Assembly (NCBI RefSeq): GCF_002305875.1
Contig: NZ_CP022098.1
Location: forward strand, 9,858,001-9,922,000
Direction of reading: 5' to 3'
Origin: Cystobacter fuscus
GTDB lineage: Bacteria > Myxococcota > Myxococcia > Myxococcales > Myxococcaceae
DNA: 64,000 nt
The notes under the pieces were generated by a model. It was given only the letters and a program-made list of their open reading frames with translations. It had not been told where the DNA came from and did not search any database. Below are positions 39,375 to 47,588 of the stretch, piece by piece. Made by a program: the position numbers and the translations under genes. Positions within the stretch are counted from its first letter, which is position 1. Every line of letters starts with the position of its first letter.

Positions 39375-39501
39375 AAGGTGTTGTCTCGACCGTCCCTGAG
39401 AAGGCAGGCAGCCTAGGTGAGGGGGGTAGCCGGCTCAACAGCGCAGTAGGCCAAGCATTCCGGTATTTTCCGGGTGGACCCCACCCAGGAGGGCATGGCG
39501 G

Positions 39502-40410
39502 ATGACCGGCGGGAGCAGCCCGGGGCACGTCCCCGGCCCGAGCAGTGGAGTCCTCCCTCTGGGGCCCGTGGAAGCGGAGGTGCTCGGGGAGCTGGCGCCC
39601 GGGGTAGTGCCCCGCGCATGCCCGCTCGCTGGAGGAGGGACGCTGCGGCTCCTCGAGGGAGGCGAGGGCCCTCCCCTGGTGCTCCTGCATGGACGGGGGA
39701 GCGCGGCGAGCACGTGGTTCCCCCTCCTGCCGGCCCTCGCGCGAGAGTACCGGGTGCTGGCGGTGGACCTGCCGGGATTCGGGGGCTCCGCGGCGGCCCC
39801 GGGGCCGCTCCGGACAGCCGAGGACGGACTGCGGTTCTTCGTCGAGCCGGTGGAGGAGGTACTCTCCGCCCTGGCGCCGGGGCCGATGACCCTGGTGGGC
39901 CACTCACTTGGAGGACTGGTGGCGCTGGAGCTGGCGCTGCGGGGCCGGGTCCCGGTGGAGCGCCTGGTGCTGGTGGACGCGATGGGCCTGGGACCGGAGA
40001 TGGCGCGGGAGGCCCGCCTCTACTTCCGCGTGGGGCCGGAGCGGGTGGCACGTGTGTTGGGCCCCCGGCTCTTCGGGCGGATCGCTCCGTTGCCGGACAC
40101 CCCGCACCGCCATCGGCTGATGGAGCTGGACTACGAGCTGATGACGGTGCGCGGAGGCAGGGCCGAGGCCACGCGGGCCTTCAACACGTTGGTGCCCCTC
40201 TCGGGGGGCGTGTTCCACCGGCGCGAGCGGCTGGGCGAGGTGAAGGCGCCCATCCTGTACCTCTGGGGCGAGAATGATGGCGTCCTGCCCATGTCACTGG
40301 CCGAAGCCGCGGTGCGGGCTCAGCCCTGCGCGCGGCTGGTGCGAGTACGGGCCGGACACAGTCCCCACCTGGAGCAGCCGGAGTGCCTTCTGTCTGAGCT
40401 GACGACATGA
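39502..40410 (+). CDS. alpha/beta hydrolase
   Basis: Protein of 302 residues. The fold is clear: oxyanion-loop HGRGSAASTW, nucleophile elbow GHSLGG (Ser about 134), acid near WGENDGVLP and catalytic His in AGHSPHLEQPE near the end. No signal peptide is evident. The start ATG has AGGAGGG 8 bases upstream. It is divergent from moxR. Substrate not predictable; MhpC/epoxide-hydrolase-like esterases look most similar. Confidence 0.88.
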   Translation: MTGGSSPGHVPGPSSGVLPLGPVEAEVLGELAPGVVPRACPLAGGGTLRLLEGGEGPPLVLLHGRGSAASTWFPLLPALAREYRVLAVDLPGFGGSAAAPGPLRTAEDGLRFFVEPVEEVLSALAPGPMTLVGHSLGGLVALELALRGRVPVERLVLVDAMGLGPEMAREARLYFRVGPERVARVLGPRLFGRIAPLPDTPHRHRLMELDYELMTVRGGRAEATRAFNTLVPLSGGVFHRRERLGEVKAPILYLWGENDGVLPMSLAEAAVRAQPCARLVRVRAGHSPHLEQPECLLSELTT

Positions 40411-40451
40411 ACGGCTCTTGGCTCTGAAGATGCTGAATCGAGCGGGGAGGT

Positions 40452-40973
40452 TCATTCCCGCCCATTCCGAGCCCAGAACGCGGGAAACCTGTGCGCGAGT
40501 TCCTGCTCGCCCCATTCTTCTCCAGCGGGAACCGAGGGACCCGCTCCCTTATGGGCAGGGAAATCGCGTCCCGTCAGCGCCTCATAGGCACGGGCTGGCA
40601 CGTATCGAAAATCCTCGAAGAACACGTCTTCGACACCAGGAGCATCGACAACGTGGATGAGCGACTCGGCGTTCGACACCGCGTCCTCGAAAACACGGCG
40701 CCCCATCGAGATGAGCCAACTTCGGAAGTCCGTGAAGCCATCATCCGAGCAGCCCCCCGCGACAAGGTACGCAACCCCCCACAGATCCCATTGATAGGCG
40801 ACGTCCATCTTGTCCTGGAACTGGGCATCAAACTCGACGATCTCCTCGGGAGGCAGCCTCGACAACTGCTTCCAGAGTTCCTCCGCCTGTCGTTGGGCGT
40901 TTCCATCCGCCCGTTCTGGCTCGACCACCCTCCGGGAGGACTCGACGATGGCCCAGAATTGCTCAGTATTCAT
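40452..40973 (-). CDS. DUF4240 domain protein
   Basis: Protein of 173 residues. The start NTEQFWAIVESSR, the middle LPPEEIVEFDAQFQDKMDVAY and WDLWGVAYLVAGGCSDDGFT, then DFRSWLISMGRRVFEDAV are the DUF4240 pattern, which is common in actinobacteria and myxobacteria and of unknown function. Domains of this kind often sit near toxin-immunity genes, but none is visible here apart from the doubtful small ORF upstream. Convergent with the hydrolase. Confidence 0.82.
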   Translation of the reverse strand: MNTEQFWAIVESSRRVVEPERADGNAQRQAEELWKQLSRLPPEEIVEFDAQFQDKMDVAYQWDLWGVAYLVAGGCSDDGFTDFRSWLISMGRRVFEDAVSNAESLIHVVDAPGVEDVFFEDFRYVPARAYEALTGRDFPAHKGAGPSVPAGEEWGEQELAHRFPAFWARNGRE

Positions 40974-41283
40974 GAAGCAAACACCCCTTCGCAGTGATTC
41001 CCCATGCTCAGTCCATCCCCATGACATCCTGCCTCTCAACGAGGGGAAGCTTTCGATTCAAAAAACCCGGAACGAAGTCTCCATGCAAATCCGTCGTTCT
41101 CCAAAGACTTTCTGCTTCCTCTTGTGATTGTTCCAGGGCGAAAAAGCCGTTCTCATCTCCCAGGACATCGGCCGTTGATTCTTTATTCGCATCAGTCGGC
41201 TCCGCCTGAGCACGCTCTTTGCCAGGGGACCCACGCACCGGTTACGCTCGGCTCGGTTTCCTTTTCACACGCCGAGAGGTCGT
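40974..41283. other. AT-richer divergent region upstream of the M23/GH25 gene
   Basis: 310 bases with lower G+C than the surroundings. It must hold the promoters of the DUF4240 gene and the lysin gene. It also holds one small, uncertain minus-strand ORF, listed separately. No convincing -35/-10 pair or repeat was seen. Confidence 0.5.
41008..41238 (-). CDS. possible small protein upstream of the DUF4240 gene
   Basis: Open frame of 76 codons, 34 bases before the DUF4240 start and on the same strand. From about residue 14 the product reads like real protein (GDENGFFALEQSQEEAESLW, HGDFVPGFLNRKLPL), acidic and soluble. There is no good start codon with a ribosome site, so it may be a C-terminal remnant of a lost gene. 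No family recognised. Confidence 0.4.
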   Translation of the reverse strand: MRGSPGKERAQAEPTDANKESTADVLGDENGFFALEQSQEEAESLWRTTDLHGDFVPGFLNRKLPLVERQDVMGMD

Positions 41284-43773
41284 ATGGACAGCAGGTCCAC
41301 GTCGAAAAGCATCTTGCAGCGTCTCACCTCGAACACCGTGACGCTGGTGTTGGGCATGATAGCTCTGACAGCCTGTGGCGGAATCGGCCAGGAGGGCTCC
41401 GAGGTCCAGGACTCCACCTCGTTGAGCGCAACCCAGTCCACGACCCTGGCCGTGCCGTCCAATGTGCAAGCCTTCTATGCGGAAGGACGGTGGAGTACTC
41501 GTTTCGGAGCCACCGGCCCCTACTATGGCCCCCTGGGCCACCGTGGGCTCGACATCGCCGCCAGTGCCGGACAAGCGATTCCCGCGCTGCGCTCTGGCAT
41601 CGTCCGCCGCGTCCAGTACTCCTCCGTCGTAGGCCACACCATCGCGGTGGAATCCGCGCCAGGAGACTTTTCCGGGTACGACCATGTCATCCGGACCCGG
41701 GTCTCCGTGGGAGATTTCGTCCAGCAGGGTGACATCATCGCCTATGCGGCGGGCTACGGGGATGATCACGGGTCGGCGTGGTCCGGGCCGCACCTTCACA
41801 TCACCCGAGGCTCCACGGATCGCTGCGCGTTTGGTGAGAATGTCAGCGATCCCGCTCCCCTCATCCGGAACGTGCTCGGCACCGGAACTGGTGGAGGCAC
41901 CGGCCCCGGAGGAGGCTCCGGAGGAATCCAGGTCAGCATCGAGGAAGGAAAGATTCTCCAGCGCGTCGCCCAGCGGGGTGGATACACGGGCACGGTGGAC
42001 GGCATCCCCGGAACCAATACATGGAAGGGCGTTCAGACCGTCATCAGCAATCAGGGATTCTACTCCGGCCCCATCGATGGCATCCCGGGTGAGAACACCT
42101 GGAAGGGCGTCCAGAAACTCGCACAACTCGGAGGGTACACGGGGCCCGTGGATGGCTTCCCGGGCCAGTATACCTATGCGGGCCTCAACAATTGGCTCTC
42201 CCAGTCCCCGGGAACACCTCCACCAGCGGGGATGAGCGGTGTCTACGGAATCGATGTCGGCACCACCCAGCGGGATCTCGACTTCAACGCCATTCGCGGT
42301 GCCGGCTACCAGTTCGCGATTGTCAAGGCAGGCGGCTCCAATGTCTCACCCCTCTACGTCGCGCCCTACTATGCCCAGCAGGTCGCCCGGGCCCGCGCGG
42401 CCGGATTGCTCGTGGGGCATTACTGGGTGGCGGGCTCGACCAACCCCGCGGCGGATGCCCAGTACTTCGTGGACCACCTGTATGACCATCGCCCCGGCGA
42501 TCTCCTGGTGCTCGACAACGAGGCGATCGACGACGGCATCTTCTGGAACGACTCCCTGACCGCGACCTTCATGCAGACGGTCAAGGACCGCCTGGGGAAG
42601 GTTCCCTTCCTGTACACCTACTCGAGCCTGCTCACGTCCAACACCTGGACCCAGACCCGGGCCGTTGGCTCCAAGTTGTGGATCGCCCACTACACGGGCA
42701 CTCCGGGCAACCCGAACATCGGCTCGGCCTTTCCCTCGTGGGAGATTCATCAATACACCTCGTCTGGCAACCAGAATGGAATTCCTCTCGATTTGAACGT
42801 CGCCAGGTTGTCCGCCTTCGCCGGACTGAGCCAGCCACCGGATGGCGCGACACCTCCCCCGCCAACGGCCATTCCCGGGGGAGGCTCCTCTGGCGGAGGC
42901 GCCCCCGTCATCACCGTCGAGCAGGGGACCATTCTGCAGAATCTGGCACGTCGAGGTGGCTATACGGGCGTCATTGACGGCGTCCCGGGTGTCAATACCT
43001 GGATGGGGGTGCAGAGGGTGCTTCGCGAGCTGGGGTATTACGACGGGCCTGTCGACGGCGTACCGGGCATCAACACCTACAAGGGCTTGCAACTGCTTGC
43101 CCAGGACGGTGGCTACACGGGTCCCATCGATGGCATCCCCGGGCCCAACACGTACAACGGGCTCCAGGCGTACTTGAACGGCTCCTCCGGCGGTGTGCCT
43201 CCCGTCAGCAACACCCAGGGGGTGACGCTGCAGCGGATCGCTCAGGCGGGCGGGTACACCGGTGCCGTGGACGGCATCCCCGGCACGAACACGTGGAAGG
43301 GAATCCAGCAGGTCCTCAGCGGCTACGGCTACTCGGGGCCCGTGGATGGCGTCATGGGCACCAACTCCTGGAAGGCGGTTCAGCGCTTCGCCGCGAAGGG
43401 GGGCTACACGGGCCCCATCGACGGCGTCATGGGCACCAACTCCTGGAAGGGCGTGCAGACCGTCCTGCGGGGCTTTGGCTACACGGGCCCCATCGATGGC
43501 GTCATGGGCACCCAATCGTACGCGGCGCTCCAGCGGGTCGCGCGCCTGGGCGGGTACATGGGCCCCAGCGATGGCGCGCTGGGGGTGAACTCGTGGAGGG
43601 GCCTCCAGACCTTCTTGAGCGGCTCCGGGTACACGGGACCCATCGATGGGGTACCGGGAACGAACACCTACAAGGTACTTCAATCCCTGGCGAGCCGAGG
43701 CGGCTACTCGGGTCCGATTGACGGCATCCCCGGAACCAATACGTACGCGGGCCTGGCCAACCTCCTGGACTGA
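41284..43773 (+). CDS. secreted bacteriolytic-type lipoprotein: M23 + GH25-like + 13 PG-binding repeats
   Basis: Protein of 829 residues. The signal ends in a lipobox (IALTAC, Cys about 31). An M23/LytM-type peptidase domain (about 70-195) keeps the zinc motifs HRGLD and HLH. Three repeats follow, then a GH25-type muramidase domain (about 315-515: GIDVGTTQRDLDF, acidic DxE in VLDNEA, WEIHQYTS), then three and seven more repeats to the end. Each repeat is about 26-32 residues of the form GGYTGPIDGVPGTNTWKGLQ and looks like a short peptidoglycan-binding unit. Gly/Pro/Ser linkers separate the parts. RBS GAGAGG lies 5 bases before the ATG. Known role of both catalytic families is peptidoglycan cleavage. 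Inference: a lytic enzyme against other bacteria or for wall turnover. Confidence 0.9.
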   Translation: MDSRSTSKSILQRLTSNTVTLVLGMIALTACGGIGQEGSEVQDSTSLSATQSTTLAVPSNVQAFYAEGRWSTRFGATGPYYGPLGHRGLDIAASAGQAIPALRSGIVRRVQYSSVVGHTIAVESAPGDFSGYDHVIRTRVSVGDFVQQGDIIAYAAGYGDDHGSAWSGPHLHITRGSTDRCAFGENVSDPAPLIRNVLGTGTGGGTGPGGGSGGIQVSIEEGKILQRVAQRGGYTGTVDGIPGTNTWKGVQTVISNQGFYSGPIDGIPGENTWKGVQKLAQLGGYTGPVDGFPGQYTYAGLNNWLSQSPGTPPPAGMSGVYGIDVGTTQRDLDFNAIRGAGYQFAIVKAGGSNVSPLYVAPYYAQQVARARAAGLLVGHYWVAGSTNPAADAQYFVDHLYDHRPGDLLVLDNEAIDDGIFWNDSLTATFMQTVKDRLGKVPFLYTYSSLLTSNTWTQTRAVGSKLWIAHYTGTPGNPNIGSAFPSWEIHQYTSSGNQNGIPLDLNVARLSAFAGLSQPPDGATPPPPTAIPGGGSSGGGAPVITVEQGTILQNLARRGGYTGVIDGVPGVNTWMGVQRVLRELGYYDGPVDGVPGINTYKGLQLLAQDGGYTGPIDGIPGPNTYNGLQAYLNGSSGGVPPVSNTQGVTLQRIAQAGGYTGAVDGIPGTNTWKGIQQVLSGYGYSGPVDGVMGTNSWKAVQRFAAKGGYTGPIDGVMGTNSWKGVQTVLRGFGYTGPIDGVMGTQSYAALQRVARLGGYMGPSDGALGVNSWRGLQTFLSGSGYTGPIDGVPGTNTYKVLQSLASRGGYSGPIDGIPGTNTYAGLANLLD

Positions 43774-43871
43774 AACCGGCCGCCAACCTATCCGTCAAGG
43801 AATCGACTCAACCCAAAGGGTGCTCAACAGGCTGCCGCCCAGATCGTGTACCGTTGGCGCGTGCGTCGAAC

Positions 43872-46457
43872 ATGACCGAACGATCGACAAACCACATCGC
43901 GGCGGAGATGCGCAGGCGAGCGAAGGAGAACCCGGCGCAACCGGCGTTCGTCATGCAGGGCCTGCACTCACGCACGATCGTGACGTACGGCGCGTTCGTC
44001 GAGCGCGTCGCACGCGCCACGGCGTTCCTCATCGAACGCGGCCTGAAGCGCGGTGAGCGCTGCGCGCTGATTGGCACCAACCATCCGGATTGGTGCGCGG
44101 CCTGGTACGCCATCGTCGGCCTCGGCGCCGTCGCGGTGACGCTGGATCCGCAACTGTCCCCGGAGGCGCTGGGCGCGCTCATGAAGGACGCCGGCGCCCG
44201 CTTCGCCATCGTCGACGCGAAGGCCCAAGCGCAGAGCGCCGCGTGGACACAGCTCGAGCAGGTGTTCAGCCTGAACGAGCAAGCCCATGGCGTGTTTTCC
44301 AGCGACGCCGCCGCACCCGAGGAGCTCGTCGGCGGCGGCGACGAGCTGGCCGGGCTGCTCTACACGTCAGGCACGACGTCCGAGCCGAAGGGCGTCATGC
44401 TGACGCACACGAATCTGCTCGTGGCGGTGAACGGAATCATCCTCGCCTTGCGCGCCAGCCGCGACGACGTGATCCTGTCCGTCCTCCCCTTCTTCCACAT
44501 CCTCGCGCAGATCGGCGGCATGCTCGCTCCGCTCGCCGTCGGCGCGACGGTGGTGCTCCTCCCCGAGCTCGAAGTCACTCGCATCACCGGCGCGCTGCGT
44601 GACGGTGGCATCACGATCTTCTTCTGCGTTCCGCAATTCTATCACCTGTTCCTGCGCCGCGTGCGCGCGCAGATCGATGAGTCACCCCGGTTGCGACGCA
44701 TGTTTCCACGCCTGTTGCGCTGGAACCGCCGCGCCCGAGCCATCGGCCTCAACGCGGGAAAGGTCCTGTTCAAGAAGGTCCATGCCACGTTCGGACCGAA
44801 GATCCGCGCGCTGATCTCCGGCGGCGCGGCCCTGGATCCGGAAGCCGCGCGCACGTTCTATGCCCTGGGCATCGACATCCTGCAGGTCTACGGCCTCACC
44901 GAGACCACCGGCGCGATCGCGCTTGGTCGACCGGGCGAGACGGTCATCGGCACGGTCGGCCGCGCGGTGCCCGGCGTCGAGTTCCGCATCGACGTTCCGG
45001 ACGGGAGAGGGAGCCCTCAAGCGCCCGGCGAGGTGTTCGTCCGCAGTGCGATGGTGATGCCGGGCTATTACAACCGCCCGGGCGAGGCGAAGCTCGAAGA
45101 CGGTTGGTTCCACACCGGCGACCTCGGGTACCTCGACCCGGACGGCTATCTCTATGTCCTCGGCCGCACCGGAGACACCATCGTCCTTCCCAGCGGCAAG
45201 AAGATCCAGCCGAGCGAACTCGAGACGCACTTCGCGCGCTCGAAGCTCATCGCCGAGGTCGGCGTCACACTGGCGACCGGTGACACGGGGAGCGACCCGC
45301 GGCTCCATCTCGTCGTCGTCCCCGACCTCGAGGCCATACGCGCCACGGGCACCGGCAACGTCGAGCAAGTGCTCCACGAGGAGATCGCGCGCCTCTCCGC
45401 CGCGCTGCCGTCGTACAAGCGCGTCGTCGGCGTCACCATCACCCGTGAGCCCTTGCCACGCACCACCACGCGCAAGCTCAAACGCGCCGCGCTCCAGGAA
45501 TGGGTCAAGGCGTCCCAGGCCGCCGAGCACGTCGGGTCGAAGCCGGTGTGGCGTGACGCCGACCGCGCGTGGGCCGAGGTCCCCGCGCACGCGCGCGCGC
45601 TCGAGCTCATCGCCGCCCGCGCGAGCCTCCCGCGCGAGGAGCTCCATCCGGATCTGCATCTCGACCTCGATCTCGGCCTTGATTCACTGGCGCGCCTGTC
45701 GCTGTTGTCGGATCTGGACGTCAACGCCGTGGGCGAGGTGCTGGCGACGGTGCAATCCGTGCGCGAGCTCGTCGAGGCCACGGCCCATGGCACGCCCGCA
45801 CCGGCCGCGCCCGCCACCTCCCCCCCTCCACCACGAAGCCTGGCGCTGACCCTGCTCGCGTTCGTGCTCCTGCGCGGCTTGCGTGGCCTGGAGTGGCTGC
45901 TCCTGGGCGTGCGCGTCAAGGGCGCCGAGCATCTGCGTCCGTCGGGCGCGGCGCTGATCTGCGCGAATCACCAGTCGTTCCTCGACGTGTTCGTGCTCCT
46001 GTCCGTCCTTCCATGGTCGGTCTTCCGCCGAACCTGCATGGTCGGAAAGCCGAAATACTTCGGCGGGCCCCTGATGCCGCTGGCGCGTCGGATCGGCGTG
46101 ATGCCGATCGATGCCAGCCGCAACCTCCCCACGGCCATCGAGGAGAGCGTGGCGCGGCTCGAGCGCGGCGCGGTGCTGATCGTGTTCCCCGAAGGAACGC
46201 GCTCCAGGGACGGCGCCCTCCTCCCGTTCCGTCACGGCGCGACGGTGATCGCACAGCGCGCACGGGCGCCCATCATCCCCGTGGCGATCGACGGTGCCTA
46301 CCGCGTCATGCCGCGCGACAAGTTCTTTCCCCGCCTTCACCGCGTCACCCTCCGCGCCGGCGCGGCCCTCCTCGACGACCCATCCGCCGACGTCCACGCA
46401 CGCACCGACACGCTTCGCGCGCGGATCGCCGCGCTACTGCAAGGGGCCCCCCCATGA
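43872..46457 (+). CDS. AMP-dependent acyl ligase - ACP - PlsC-type acyltransferase fusion
   Basis: Protein of 861 residues. Residues about 1-520 form an acyl-AMP ligase (YTSGTTSEPKGVMLTH, VYGLTETTGA, GWFHTGDLGY, with a late TRKLKR lysine region). A carrier domain follows (LDLGLDSLARL, Ser near 604). A hydrophobic segment (about 660-680) leads to a PlsC-type acyltransferase (NHQSFLD near 699, FPEGTR near 774). It could activate a fatty acid, hold it on its own carrier and pass it to a lysolipid or alcohol. E. coli Aas has the acyltransferase first and no internal carrier. The ATG start is chosen over an upstream TTG. Its stop overlaps the next ATG (ATGA). Codon use is rich in GTC, CGC and GCG. 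Confidence 0.9.
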   Translation: MTERSTNHIAAEMRRRAKENPAQPAFVMQGLHSRTIVTYGAFVERVARATAFLIERGLKRGERCALIGTNHPDWCAAWYAIVGLGAVAVTLDPQLSPEALGALMKDAGARFAIVDAKAQAQSAAWTQLEQVFSLNEQAHGVFSSDAAAPEELVGGGDELAGLLYTSGTTSEPKGVMLTHTNLLVAVNGIILALRASRDDVILSVLPFFHILAQIGGMLAPLAVGATVVLLPELEVTRITGALRDGGITIFFCVPQFYHLFLRRVRAQIDESPRLRRMFPRLLRWNRRARAIGLNAGKVLFKKVHATFGPKIRALISGGAALDPEAARTFYALGIDILQVYGLTETTGAIALGRPGETVIGTVGRAVPGVEFRIDVPDGRGSPQAPGEVFVRSAMVMPGYYNRPGEAKLEDGWFHTGDLGYLDPDGYLYVLGRTGDTIVLPSGKKIQPSELETHFARSKLIAEVGVTLATGDTGSDPRLHLVVVPDLEAIRATGTGNVEQVLHEEIARLSAALPSYKRVVGVTITREPLPRTTTRKLKRAALQEWVKASQAAEHVGSKPVWRDADRAWAEVPAHARALELIAARASLPREELHPDLHLDLDLGLDSLARLSLLSDLDVNAVGEVLATVQSVRELVEATAHGTPAPAAPATSPPPPRSLALTLLAFVLLRGLRGLEWLLLGVRVKGAEHLRPSGAALICANHQSFLDVFVLLSVLPWSVFRRTCMVGKPKYFGGPLMPLARRIGVMPIDASRNLPTAIEESVARLERGAVLIVFPEGTRSRDGALLPFRHGATVIAQRARAPIIPVAIDGAYRVMPRDKFFPRLHRVTLRAGAALLDDPSADVHARTDTLRARIAALLQGAPP

Positions 46458-47362
46458 CCGAGCTGCCCGCCTGGATTCTTCGACAGTTGCCCGATGGCGT
46501 CGAGCACCGCCAGATCCCCGTCGCGGGCCACTCCCTCCACGTCATGGAGTTTGGCCAGGGGCAGCCCGTCCTCATGCTCCACGGCAATCCCACCTGGGGC
46601 TTTCTCTACCGCAAGGTCATGGCCGCCCTCCGTGGACAGCCGGTGCGCTGCATCGTGCCCGACCTCGTCGGCTTCGGCCTCTCCGACAAGCCGCGCGACC
46701 TTGGCGTGCACACCCTCGAGAACCACGCCGCATGGATCGGCGAACTGATCGACACGCTCGGCCTCGACAACATGATCTTCGTCGGCCAGGACTGGGGCGG
46801 GCCCATCGGAATGCTCGCGCTCGCCGAGCGGCTCGAGCGCGTGTCGGGCATGGTCATCCTGAACACCGTCCTCGGGCCGCCGCGCCCCGGGTTCCGTCCG
46901 ACGCTGTTCCACCGTTCGAGCCAGCTTCCCGTGCTCAGCGACGTGCTGTTCCGCGGCCTGCAATTCCCGCAGCTCGCGCTCTGGGCCGCGCAGGGAGACC
47001 GGAGCAGCATTCGCGGAGAGGTTGCCCGCGCCTATCGCTGGCCGCTGCGGCACCTCCAGGACCGCACCGCGCCCCTCGCCCTCGCACGCATGGTGCCAGA
47101 CTCCCTGGAGCATCGCTCCATCGCACCGCTCCGGCGCTGCCAGCAAGCCGCCGAGTCGTTCAAGGGCCCCATGCGCATCGTCTGGGGTGTGCGAGATCCG
47201 GTGCTTGGACGCGTCATCGGGTGGCTCGAGCGACTCCTGCCACGCGCGGAGGTCAAGCGCACCCAGGCCGGACACTTCCTCCAGGAGGAGGTGCCCGACG
47301 ACATCGCCAGCGCCATCACCTCGCTGGTCCGCGGTGGGGCTAACGCCCGCTCTTCTGGATGA
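46454..47362 (+). CDS. alpha/beta hydrolase, haloalkane-dehalogenase/OleB-like
   Basis: Protein of 302 residues. HGNPTWGFLYRKV is the halide/oxyanion loop; the nucleophile is Asp in GQDWGG (about 111-116), as in haloalkane dehalogenases and in the OleB beta-lactone decarboxylases of olefin biosynthesis. The catalytic His lies in AGHFLQEE near the end. It is translationally coupled (ATGA) to the ligase-acyltransferase fusion. Its 3' end overlaps the ACP gene on the other strand by 23 bases. No OleA, OleC or OleD partner is clear, so the olefin route is not claimed. Confidence 0.88.
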   Translation: MTELPAWILRQLPDGVEHRQIPVAGHSLHVMEFGQGQPVLMLHGNPTWGFLYRKVMAALRGQPVRCIVPDLVGFGLSDKPRDLGVHTLENHAAWIGELIDTLGLDNMIFVGQDWGGPIGMLALAERLERVSGMVILNTVLGPPRPGFRPTLFHRSSQLPVLSDVLFRGLQFPQLALWAAQGDRSSIRGEVARAYRWPLRHLQDRTAPLALARMVPDSLEHRSIAPLRRCQQAAESFKGPMRIVWGVRDPVLGRVIGWLERLLPRAEVKRTQAGHFLQEEVPDDIASAITSLVRGGANARSSG

Positions 47363-47588
47363 GCGAGGTCAGATCCTTCACCGTCTCGATGCGGCCCAGA
47401 TCCTCGTCCTGGAACACGAAGCCGAGCTTGTCCTCGAGGAACGTGATCATCCGCAGGGTATCGACCGAGTCGATGCGAAGGCTCTCGAACCGCGTGTCGA
47501 TGCCCACGGACTCGAACTCGGTGGCGAACTCCGGCCGCACCTTGTTCAGCGCGGCCTTCACCAGGTCGATGATCTCTCGTTCACTCAT
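47340..47588 (-). CDS. acyl carrier protein
   Basis: Protein of 82 residues with the carrier fold and the phosphopantetheine site in LRIDSVDTL (Ser about 41). Acidic, no fusion. Its ATG overlaps the end of the acyl-AMP ligase gene by 8 bases, so the two form an operon and the ligase is the likely loader. Inference: presents an acyl chain to the desaturase encoded on the other side of the ligase gene. Confidence 0.92.
   Translation of the reverse strand: MSEREIIDLVKAALNKVRPEFATEFESVGIDTRFESLRIDSVDTLRMITFLEDKLGFVFQDEDLGRIETVKDLTSLIQKSGR

Noticed and set aside
43854-43871. TTG start of the ligase-acyltransferase fusion.
   Set aside because: The ATG six codons later is a normal start; the extra residues add nothing.
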